This document shows positions 57,289-64,000 of a stretch of DNA of 64,000 bases, one piece after another. A program made the position numbers and the translations under genes. How positions within the stretch are numbered: the stretch's first letter is position 1; every line of letters begins with the position of its first letter. The DNA lies in assembly GCA_910587505.1 (NCBI GenBank), contig CAJULD010000001.1:97855-161854 (forward strand). Reading direction: 5' to 3'. The stretch is from an uncultured Oscillospiraceae bacterium. Its GTDB lineage: Bacteria > Bacillota > Clostridia > Oscillospirales > Oscillospiraceae. The notes beneath the pieces are model-generated. The model did no database searches. It was not told the origin of the DNA and saw nothing but the letters and a program-made list of their open reading frames with translations.

Positions 57289-57491
57289 TCAAATACTTTT
57301 TCTTTGCAGCCGATGCCCGAAACAGAGGATTCTTAAACCGCAGAGTTCAGCGGCTTTCCGGCTGCCTGTTGTGCGGATAAAAAGCAAACCGGGGCCGGAG
57401 GCCCCGGGAAAAGAGGCCCGTAGCAGGGGCCGGGGGCGCGCAGCCCCCGAGACGACAGATGGACCGCTGCGGCGGGAAAGGAGCGTTTGTG

Positions 57492-58904
57492 ATGATTCGA
57501 TTTGGAACCGGCGGCTGGCGGGCCGTCATCGCGGACGAATTTACCAGGGAAAACATTCGTCTGGCCACGGCGGGCCTGTGCCGCCTGATGGAGAAGGAAG
57601 GTCACGGCGGAAAAGAAGTATGCGTGGGCTACGACCGGCGCTTTCTGTCCAAAGAGTCCGCCCACTGGGTGGCGGAGGTGCTGGCGGGGTACGGCTTCCG
57701 GCCTCTGGTGGTCAACCGCTCCGCGCCTACGCCCCTTATCATGTTTACCGTCAAGCAGATGGACCTGCCCTACGGCATGGCGGTCACGGCCAGTCACAAC
57801 CCCGCCATTTACAACGGAATCAAGGTCTTTACCGCCGGAGGCCGGGACGCGGACCAGACAGTCACCGGGAAGATCGAGGAGCAGATCGCGGGCATCCGGC
57901 CGGAGGACGTGCGGAGCATGGACTATGACCAGGCGCTGGCCGGGGGGATCATCCGGGAGGTGTATCCCTTCAACGAGTATATTGACAGCATCCTCCAGGT
58001 GGTAGACGCCGGGGCCATCAAGAACTCCCGGCTGCGGATCGCCGTCGATCCCATGTACGGCGTCAGCCAGAGCTGCCTGCGGACGATTTTGCTCACCTGC
58101 CGGTGCGACGTGGACGTAATCCACGAGCAGCACGACACACTCTTCGGCGGGAGAATGCCCGCCCCCAGCGCGGAGGCCCTGGGGGCCCTGTCCGGCTATG
58201 TGGTGGACAACCGGTGCAATCTGGGCATCGCCACCGATGGGGACGCGGACCGGCTGGGGATCATCGACGAGGACGGGGCCTACCTGCATCCCAACACCCT
58301 GCTGGTGCTGCTGTACTATTACCTGCTGAAATACCGGGGCTGGAAGGGGCCCTGCGTGCGGAACAATTCCACCACCCATCTGCTGGACCGGATGGCGGCG
58401 GACCTGGGGGAGACCTGCTATGAGGTCCCCGTGGGCTTCAAGCACATTTCCGCCAAAATGGCGGAGACCGGCGCCGTGATCGGCGGCGAGTCCTCCGGCG
58501 GCATGGCGGTGCGGGGGCATATTGCGGGAAAGGACGGCATTTACGCCGCCGCCCTGCTGGTGGAGATGCTGGCGGTCACCGGCAAATCCGTGGCCCAGCT
58601 GAACCAGGAGATTACGGAGCGGTACGGGCGGCTGTACTACGAGGACGCCTCCTTCACCATGACCGCCGCCCGGAAAGCGGAGCTTCAGGAGCTGCTCTTC
58701 ACCAAAAAGCAGCTCCCCGATTTCGGTGCGGCCCCGGAACGGGTCAGCCGGGAGGACGGCTGCAAGGCGGTCTTTCCCGACGGGAGCTGGATCATCTGCC
58801 GGTTCTCCGGGACGGAGCCGCTGCTGCGAATGGCGGCGGAGGGCGGCCGTCCCGGTCAGGCCGCCGGTTATATTCAGACCTGGCGGGACGCGCTGGAGCT
58901 GTAA
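57492..58904 (+). CDS. Phosphoglucomutase/phosphomannomutase family protein
   Basis: A 470-residue alpha-D-phosphohexomutase. The active-site serine is in TASHNPAIYNG, the metal loop is ATDGDADRLGIID, the sugar loop GGESSGGMAVRGH and the phosphate loop RFSGTEPLLRMA. It isomerises hexose- (or GlcNAc-) 1-phosphate to the 6-phosphate. Next to the GH94 phosphorylase, it should process its sugar-1-phosphate product, which could be GlcNAc-1-P and then feed nagA/nagB. The ATG at 57492 follows GGGAAAGGAGCG. Confidence 0.93.
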   Translation: MIRFGTGGWRAVIADEFTRENIRLATAGLCRLMEKEGHGGKEVCVGYDRRFLSKESAHWVAEVLAGYGFRPLVVNRSAPTPLIMFTVKQMDLPYGMAVTASHNPAIYNGIKVFTAGGRDADQTVTGKIEEQIAGIRPEDVRSMDYDQALAGGIIREVYPFNEYIDSILQVVDAGAIKNSRLRIAVDPMYGVSQSCLRTILLTCRCDVDVIHEQHDTLFGGRMPAPSAEALGALSGYVVDNRCNLGIATDGDADRLGIIDEDGAYLHPNTLLVLLYYYLLKYRGWKGPCVRNNSTTHLLDRMAADLGETCYEVPVGFKHISAKMAETGAVIGGESSGGMAVRGHIAGKDGIYAAALLVEMLAVTGKSVAQLNQEITERYGRLYYEDASFTMTAARKAELQELLFTKKQLPDFGAAPERVSREDGCKAVFPDGSWIICRFSGTEPLLRMAAEGGRPGQAAGYIQTWRDALEL

Positions 58905-58910
58905 TCAGTA

Positions 58911-58978
58911 AGAACCCGCATTCATAACCGGGAAAAAGACCGGCCAGACGGCGTGCAGCGACTGTGAATACAGGTTCT
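58911..58978. repeat. Repeat family A, compact complete unit
   Basis: A 68-bp unit with arms AGAACCCGCATTCATAACCG and CGACTGTGAATACAGGTTCT. Its inner sequence GGGAAAAAGACCGGCCAGAC, inverted, matches the 19978 unit. It follows the mutase stop and precedes the kinase gene. Confidence 0.8.
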
Positions 58979-59026
58979 GACCAGCGCAGTTTACCATATG
59001 CGGCGTCAGGATGGGGGGAGGGCGGC

Positions 59027-60742
59027 ATGAAAAAGGCAAAAACGTCTCTGCGGGCAGGTCTGCTGCTTACCGTGACAGTCTGCTGGCTGGTCCCCATTGC
59101 CATTGTGGTGACGCTGATGAGCGTCCTGCTGGGAAACAGCTACCGGCAGTCCCTGCGGAAGGAGATCAGCACGGAGGCGGAAAACGCGGTGGGGCGGGTG
59201 CAGCTGTATCTGCAGAGCGCGGTGGACGATTCCAAGCAGGTGTCCTACGACGGCGTCGTCCGCAGCGCCTACCGGGCGTATCTGCAGGACGGAATGGGCA
59301 TCTCCCTGTACCGCTCCGTCAACGACTATCTGAACCAGAGTCTGGCGCGGGACAAGAAATATCAGGCGGTGTTCATCAGCTTCTGGGCCGACGGCATTGC
59401 CCAGCCCTACGTGCTGGGCAGCGGCGACACCGGCCATGAGGCCACCCTGTTCTTCCGGGAGCACACCGCCGGTATTCTGAAGGGTATGGCGGACACGGAT
59501 ACGGAGATCCGGTTTTTCATGCCGGACGGGAAGCTGTACATGGCCCGGAACCTGCTGGACAGCGGCTTTAACGCCTACGCCACCGTGGTAATGATGTTTG
59601 ACGCCGCTTACATGTTCGAGCCTCTGGAGACGCTGGGAGCCGCCGGAGGGGTGGAGGTCACGGTGGGCGGATGTGCCTTCCGGCCGGGGCCGGAGGGCAC
59701 GCTGGAGGAGACGGGGGAGCCGGGCGGCGCTTTTCAGCGGCTGGAGTACGCCGCGGCGGTGGACGGGTGCGATTTCTCCGTCACGGTCTGCACGGAGGAG
59801 TACAACTTCTGGGAGGCCAATCCCTGGCTGGGGTGGGCGGTCGCCGCGGCGGCGGCGCTGGTGCTGCCCTTCCTGATTGCCGCCATTGCGCTGTTCTCCC
59901 GCCATATCAACGCCCCCATGCAGGCTCTGGCCCAGGCCAACGTCCGGGTCCGCTCCGGGGAGCGGGGCTATCAGATCGATCAGGAGCCGCCCAACGCGGA
60001 CTTCGCCCGGCTCTATGTCAACTTCAACGATATGTCGCGGGAGCTGAAAAATCAGTTTGAGCGCTCGATTCTGGAGCAGCAGGCCACCCAGCAGGCTCAG
60101 ATCAAAGCGCTGCAATACCAGATCAACCCCCATTTCCTGAACAACACCCTGGAAATCATCAACTGGGAGGCCCGCATAGCGGGCAACGAACGGGTCAGCG
60201 CCATGATCGAGGCTCTCTCTACCATGCTGGACGCCGCCCTGGACCGGAACAACCAGAGCAGGATCCGTCTGCGGGATGAGCTGGGCTATGTGGACGCCTA
60301 TCTGTACATTATTCAGGAGCGGCTGGGGAAGGGCTTTCAGGTCCATAAGGAGATTGACGACGCGCTGCTGGACCAGACCATCCCCCGGATGATCCTTCAG
60401 CCCATCGTGGAGAACGCGGTGGAGCACGACATCACCGCCCGCCACGGAGGGAACCTCTGGGTCCGGGCCTGCCGCCGGGAGGACCGGATGGTCCTGGAGG
60501 TAGAGCACGACGGCGCGATGACCGAGGCGGACCGCAGGCGCGTGGGCGAGCTGCTGGGCGGCGCACCGGCGGGCGAGGCGGCGCAGGTGGGGCTGCGAAA
60601 CGTCTGCCAGCGGCTGCGGCTGCTGTACGGCCGGGAGGCCCGGCTGCATATCGAGGAAACGGACGCCGGGACCATCACAGCCCGCATCTGCCTCCCCGCA
60701 CCGGGGCGGCAGGAGGCGGAACGGGAGGAGGAGACGCCATGA
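59027..60742 (+). CDS. YesM/LytS-type sensor histidine kinase
   Basis: A 571-residue membrane sensor kinase. TM1 is at residues 14-35 and TM2 around 270-295, enclosing an extracellular sensor of about 230 residues (Cache-like). A HAMP follows (SRHINAPMQALAQANVRVRS), then the His_kinase domain with ALQYQINPHFLNNTLEIINW (phospho-His369) and a GHKL ATPase domain with VENAVEHDI and GLRNVCQRLRLLYG. Such kinases pair with AraC-type regulators and usually control sugar uptake. The ATG at 59027 follows GGGGGGAGGG. Its stop overlaps the solute-binding protein start. Confidence 0.94.
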   Translation: MKKAKTSLRAGLLLTVTVCWLVPIAIVVTLMSVLLGNSYRQSLRKEISTEAENAVGRVQLYLQSAVDDSKQVSYDGVVRSAYRAYLQDGMGISLYRSVNDYLNQSLARDKKYQAVFISFWADGIAQPYVLGSGDTGHEATLFFREHTAGILKGMADTDTEIRFFMPDGKLYMARNLLDSGFNAYATVVMMFDAAYMFEPLETLGAAGGVEVTVGGCAFRPGPEGTLEETGEPGGAFQRLEYAAAVDGCDFSVTVCTEEYNFWEANPWLGWAVAAAAALVLPFLIAAIALFSRHINAPMQALAQANVRVRSGERGYQIDQEPPNADFARLYVNFNDMSRELKNQFERSILEQQATQQAQIKALQYQINPHFLNNTLEIINWEARIAGNERVSAMIEALSTMLDAALDRNNQSRIRLRDELGYVDAYLYIIQERLGKGFQVHKEIDDALLDQTIPRMILQPIVENAVEHDITARHGGNLWVRACRREDRMVLEVEHDGAMTEADRRRVGELLGGAPAGEAAQVGLRNVCQRLRLLYGREARLHIEETDAGTITARICLPAPGRQEAEREEETP

Positions 60743-62028
60743 AACGGAGAATTGCCGCGCTGCTGCTGGCGGCGGGACTGCTGTGCGCCTGCGGGCAGGA
60801 CAGCCGGGAAGAGGAGCCGGAGGAGGAGGGCGTTGTGCTCAACGTAGTGACCTCCTACGGCGCGGACGACGGCAACCGGCGGAACTACGAAACGGCCATC
60901 GCCTCCTATGAGGCCGCCACCGGCAACCGGGTGGCCGACGGCTCCGCCGTCTCCAACGAGGAGTGGAAAACCAGGGTCCTGACGGACTTTATGACCGGCT
61001 CGGAGCCGGATGTGCTCTTCTATTTCACCGGCGCGGACGCGGAGCCCTTTATCCGCGCCGGGAAGGTGGTCTCCATTGAGGAAATTCGTCAGGCTTATCC
61101 GGACTATGCCACCAACATGAAGCAGTCCATGATGGAGAAGTCCTCCGACGGCAGGCACTACGCGGTGCCCTCTCTGGGCTACTGGGAAACCATGTTCGTC
61201 AACAGGGCGGTGCTGGAGGACTGCGGCCTTCCGGTGCCGGGCCCCGACTATACCTGGGAGCGTTTTCTGGAGGACTGCGAAACGGTCAGGGCGGCGGGGT
61301 ACACCCCCATCGCCTGCTCCCTGTACGAGATCCCCCACTACTGGTTTGAGTTCGCAGTCATGAATAACGGCTCCCTGGACAGCCATTTGCAGGTTCCCCA
61401 TGTGGACAGCGAGGGACGGCTGGTGGACGACGAGGCCGCCCGGAAGTGGATCGCCGCTCTGGAGGATATCCGCCGTCTCTATGAGGCGGGCTATTTCCCG
61501 GACAATACGCTGACCGCCACCGATACGGAGACGGTGGCCATGTTCGGCGAGGGAGAGGCGGCCTTCCTCATCGACGGATCCTGGAAGGTGGGGTATTTCA
61601 CCAAGAATTACCCCCACAGCCTGCTGGATTACGCCGTTTCCTATGTGCCCGGCAAGGGAGAACGGCCCGCCTCCGACGCCGTAGGCGGCATCTCCATGGG
61701 GTATTTCATCACCCGCCGGGCCTGGGATGACCCGGCCAGGCGGGAGGCGGCCGTGGAGTTCGTGTTCCACATGACCTCGGAGGAGGTGCTGGGCGCCTTT
61801 GTCACCACGGAGGTGACGGCGCTGGTCAACGGCGTCGAGACGACGGGATACAACGCCCTGCAGCAGTCCGCTGCGGATGCCAACGTCCATATCACCGGCC
61901 TTGCCGGCGCGGTGCAGGACGCCATCTCCGGCGAGGCGAAAAGCGCGCTGTTCCACAACATCCAGCGGGTGGTCACCGGCCAGATGAGCGCCGCGGAGGC
62001 GGTGGAGGCCGCCATGCGGCTCAACTGA
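60739..62028 (+). CDS. Extracellular solute-binding lipoprotein (ABC sugar type)
   Basis: A 429-residue lipoprotein of the family 1 sugar-binding protein type. Signal peptide with lipobox LCAC (Cys18) and an acidic linker. The body shows VLTDFMTGSEPDVLFYFTGA, and WETMFVNRAVLEDCGLPVPG. It lies within the two-component system, overlapping the kinase by ATGA, with no ABC permease gene in the window. It may be a ligand-binding accessory for the kinase, or part of a transporter encoded elsewhere. Confidence 0.92.
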   Translation: MKRRIAALLLAAGLLCACGQDSREEEPEEEGVVLNVVTSYGADDGNRRNYETAIASYEAATGNRVADGSAVSNEEWKTRVLTDFMTGSEPDVLFYFTGADAEPFIRAGKVVSIEEIRQAYPDYATNMKQSMMEKSSDGRHYAVPSLGYWETMFVNRAVLEDCGLPVPGPDYTWERFLEDCETVRAAGYTPIACSLYEIPHYWFEFAVMNNGSLDSHLQVPHVDSEGRLVDDEAARKWIAALEDIRRLYEAGYFPDNTLTATDTETVAMFGEGEAAFLIDGSWKVGYFTKNYPHSLLDYAVSYVPGKGERPASDAVGGISMGYFITRRAWDDPARREAAVEFVFHMTSEEVLGAFVTTEVTALVNGVETTGYNALQQSAADANVHITGLAGAVQDAISGEAKSALFHNIQRVVTGQMSAAEAVEAAMRLN

Positions 62029-62085
62029 GGGCAACCACGGCAGGTATCCTTTTGCCTGAAGGAAAAAGTGACCGGAAGAACTTTA

Positions 62086-62112
62086 AGAAGCTGTACCAGC
62101 AGGCGGTGTGCT
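62086..62112. repeat. Repeat family C, left arm beside a family B fragment
   Basis: AGAAGCTGTACCAGCAGGCG follows an inverted family B segment (CTGAAGGAAAAAGTGACCGG, 62056-62075) in the 111-bp gap between the solute-binding protein and the response-regulator gene. Confidence 0.6.
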
Positions 62113-62139
62113 GTCAGAACGGCGGGAGGGAGGACGGAC

Positions 62140-62874
62140 ATGTATCGGGTGGTACTGGTCGATGATGAGGACAGAATCGTGGAGGGGCTGCGGAAGGTGA
62201 TCCGCTGGGCGGATTACCGCTGCCAGGTGGTGGGAACCGCCGGGGACGCGGAGGAGGGCAGCCGGATCATCCGGGCGCTGGAGCCCCATATTCTTTTTAC
62301 CGACATCCGCATGCCGGGACGGGACGGGCTGTCCATGATTGCGGGACTGCGCAGCGAATTTCCCCATATGCAGGTGGCGATTCTGACGGCGTACCGGGAT
62401 TTTTCCTTTGCGCAGGAGGCCATCCGGCTGGGCGTGACCCGGTTTCTGCTGAAGCCCTCCAAAATGGATGAGCTCAAAGAGGCGGTGCAGGCCATGGTGG
62501 AGCGGCTGGACCGGGAGTCCGGGCAGGACGAGGAGGACGAGCAGAGCCGGAACGCCGGCAGCTTTCTGGTCAATCAGGCCCTGGACTATATGGAGAAGAA
62601 CTACCGGCAGAAGCTGACGCTCCAGGCGGTGGCAGACCGCTGCTATGTGTCCCAGTGGCACCTGTCCAAGCTGCTCAACCGCTACACGGAGAAGACCTTC
62701 TACGATACGCTCAACGCCATCCGGATCGACCATGCCCGCGCCCTGCTGGCGGATCCCGGATTGAAGATCGGCGAGATCAGCGAGATGGTGGGCTATGCGG
62801 ACACGGCCCATTTCGCCCGTACCTTTAAAAAGCTGGTTGGCATGAGCGCCAACGAGTACCGGAATTCTTTGTAA
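62140..62874 (+). CDS. AraC-type DNA-binding response regulator
   Basis: A 244-residue response regulator: receiver domain (residues 1-120) with VVLVDDEDRIVEGL, phospho-Asp55 in LFTDIRMPGRDG and the Lys in LLKPSKMDEL, then a double-HTH AraC domain (residues 140-242, LTLQAVADRCYVSQWHLSKL, ISEMVGYADTAHFARTFKKL). It should be the target of the kinase at 59027. It follows GGGAGGGAGGAC. The targets are likely carbohydrate genes such as the GH94 operon; inference from position. Confidence 0.94.
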   Translation: MYRVVLVDDEDRIVEGLRKVIRWADYRCQVVGTAGDAEEGSRIIRALEPHILFTDIRMPGRDGLSMIAGLRSEFPHMQVAILTAYRDFSFAQEAIRLGVTRFLLKPSKMDELKEAVQAMVERLDRESGQDEEDEQSRNAGSFLVNQALDYMEKNYRQKLTLQAVADRCYVSQWHLSKLLNRYTEKTFYDTLNAIRIDHARALLADPGLKIGEISEMVGYADTAHFARTFKKLVGMSANEYRNSL

Positions 62875-62912
62875 CAGACAACGCCGCCTCTGGCCGAGGC
62901 GGCGTTGTCTGT
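62874..62912 (+). terminator. Strong terminator after the response regulator
   Basis: ACAGACAACGCCGCCTC pairs with GAGGCGGCGTTGTCTGT around a short loop. It begins at the last base of the stop codon. Confidence 0.88.
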
Positions 62913-63063
62913 AGCCGGCACATCCGGGAAACGGCAAAATGGAAACAGGGAAAAGGGCGCGGTGCAAAGCGGAGGATGCCGGCGGGCTGACGCCCGCCAA
63001 AGACGGCAGCACCGCTCCGCGCCTTATGGACAGCTGAACGCTTTCAGGTGTGCCGCCCTGCTG

Positions 63064-63903
63064 TCACAGGGTTTCCCAGGTGCGCCGGATGGTATCCACC
63101 GCATGGGGGATATGCTCGCCGGTGGTTTCCTCCAGCATCAGCACGGCGTCCGGATCATATGCTTTGATCCGCCCGAGAATGGCCTTCATATCCAGCTCCC
63201 CGGTCCCCAGCGGAACCTGGCGGGGCTTCCGGCCGTTGGTGAGGACGCAGTCCTTCATATGGAATACCTGTATCTCCCCGGCGAAGAGGTCCAGCCCTCT
63301 GTCCAGAATTCCCAGATAGTCCCCCTGGTTGGCAGCATCCATGTAATTGTAAAGGTCGAAGATCACCTTCGTTTTCCGCCCGATCATCCGCCGGGCCTTC
63401 GCCAGGGTGTCCACGTTCCAGCAGACGTGGCCCTCCGCGCCCTCCATGGCCACCATGCTGCCGCAATCGGCCGCGATGTCGCAGAGCCTGGCGAAAACGG
63501 CAACCGTCTGCTGTAACCCCTCCTCCGTGCGGTTGCGGGGATGACAGGTCCACTCGTCGTCGTTGAAGGAGCCGGTCTCCGACCCCACTGCCGTACAGCC
63601 CATGGCCTGGCAGCAGCGCAGATAGTCCGCGAAAATGTCCCGGCAGCGCGCCACCTTCTCCCGGTCGGAGTGAACGGGGTTGAAGTAGGCGCCCACCAGC
63701 GGGATGATCTTTCCCGCCTCCGCCAGCGCCCGGCCGATGGCCGCGGCCTTCTCCCGGGTGATGCCGCCGGGCGCACAGGGGATGTCGTCATAGACCTTGT
63801 AGCAGACCATCTGTACGCCGTCCAGATGCAGGCGGTCCAGCTGTTCGAGAATGCCTTCCGTACCCCTTACGCCCAGATCGTGGGCGCGAATGCAAAGCTT
63901 CAT
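63064..63903 (-). CDS. Sugar phosphate isomerase/epimerase-like TIM-barrel protein
   Basis: A 279-residue xylose-isomerase-like TIM barrel of the AP-endonuclease-2/IolE/hydroxypyruvate-isomerase superfamily. Typical metal-site residues appear in VAMEGAEGHVCWNVDTL (Glu), VIFDLYNYMDAANQGDY (Asp), VFHMKDCVLTNGRK (His-x-Lys-Asp) and the final VLMLEETTGEHIPHAV (Glu). It could be a sugar or inositol isomerase/epimerase; the substrate cannot be told. The ATG at 63903 follows ACCGGAGGAACG. It is convergent with the two-component cluster; its upstream region leaves the window. Confidence 0.88.
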   Translation of the reverse strand: MKLCIRAHDLGVRGTEGILEQLDRLHLDGVQMVCYKVYDDIPCAPGGITREKAAAIGRALAEAGKIIPLVGAYFNPVHSDREKVARCRDIFADYLRCCQAMGCTAVGSETGSFNDDEWTCHPRNRTEEGLQQTVAVFARLCDIAADCGSMVAMEGAEGHVCWNVDTLAKARRMIGRKTKVIFDLYNYMDAANQGDYLGILDRGLDLFAGEIQVFHMKDCVLTNGRKPRQVPLGTGELDMKAILGRIKAYDPDAVLMLEETTGEHIPHAVDTIRRTWETL

Positions 63904-64000
63904 GATCGTTCCTCCGGTTATGGCCTGATGGAGATGACGTGATGGAAGTCTAATGGTATAAAGTCAAGTAGGTGATGCAAGGAAAATTTGAGAAGAATCG

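Overview
The window is a gene-dense, high-GC stretch of a bacterial chromosome. It looks like a low-motility or flagellated member of the Clostridia, probably the Oscillospiraceae (Flavonifractor/Oscillibacter/Intestinimonas-type gut bacteria). This rests on Gram-positive features: vegetative promoters with 17-nt spacers, AGGAGG-type ribosome sites, TPP and glycine riboswitches, ECF-transporter S components, SLH-domain and lipobox proteins, the short HisG plus HisZ pair, SecG, type III pantothenate kinase, and a YesM/AraC-type two-component system. The species cannot be named from sequence reading alone. I saw no rRNA, tRNA, CRISPR array, insertion sequence or phage module.

Layout. 1-9 kb: recD2 (cut by the window edge), a COG2426 membrane protein, a phosphoribosyltransferase-like protein, thiT under a TPP riboswitch, an AGCS amino-acid symporter under a glycine riboswitch, and a nitroreductase-Nudix fusion. 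9-19 kb: serC and serA, a MATE pump with a small coupled partner, trpS-tagO-wecB (aminoacylation plus the first steps of cell-wall glycopolymer synthesis), an unknown membrane-anchored protein, a cold-shock protein and an MntR/DtxR-type regulator. 19-27.5 kb: one long minus-strand histidine operon, yerC-like - hisZ - hisG - hisD - hisC - hisB - hisH - hisA - hisF - hisIE, with a strong promoter before the yerC-like gene. 28-30 kb: an AraC regulator, a DUF5655 protein and nagB.

30-38 kb holds a four-gene cassette in which every junction is an ATGA overlap: a 1622-residue secreted M60 (mucin-type) metallopeptidase with dockerin-like and Fn3 domains, an SLH-anchored surface protein, a small cytosolic protein, and a lipoprotein nuclease. 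It is followed by a selenium-associated trio (YedE - TusA/YedF-like - DUF3343), a BlaR1-like M56 peptidase with its BlaI repressor and clear operators, and a MarR - KamA-type radical SAM pair with palindromic operators. At 45-48 kb lies a 1005-residue flagellin-like protein whose two flagellin end-domains are separated by about 790 residues of glycine-rich probable beta-helix, with a sigma-28-like -10 element upstream.

The last 16 kb carries secG, a PatB/MalY C-S lyase, a MoxR-VWA (CoxE) pair, a DUF2284 protein, coaX with a probable pantothenate ECF S component, then a GH94 phosphorylase - phosphohexomutase - histidine kinase - solute-binding lipoprotein - AraC-type response regulator cluster that looks like sensing and phosphorolysis of an amino-sugar or glucoside disaccharide, and a sugar isomerase/epimerase-like TIM barrel.

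Between the genes lie at least three families of short dispersed inverted-repeat units (called A, B and C here) plus a repeated hairpin (D). They fill most of the non-coding gaps and account for much of the intergenic sequence that no gene explains.
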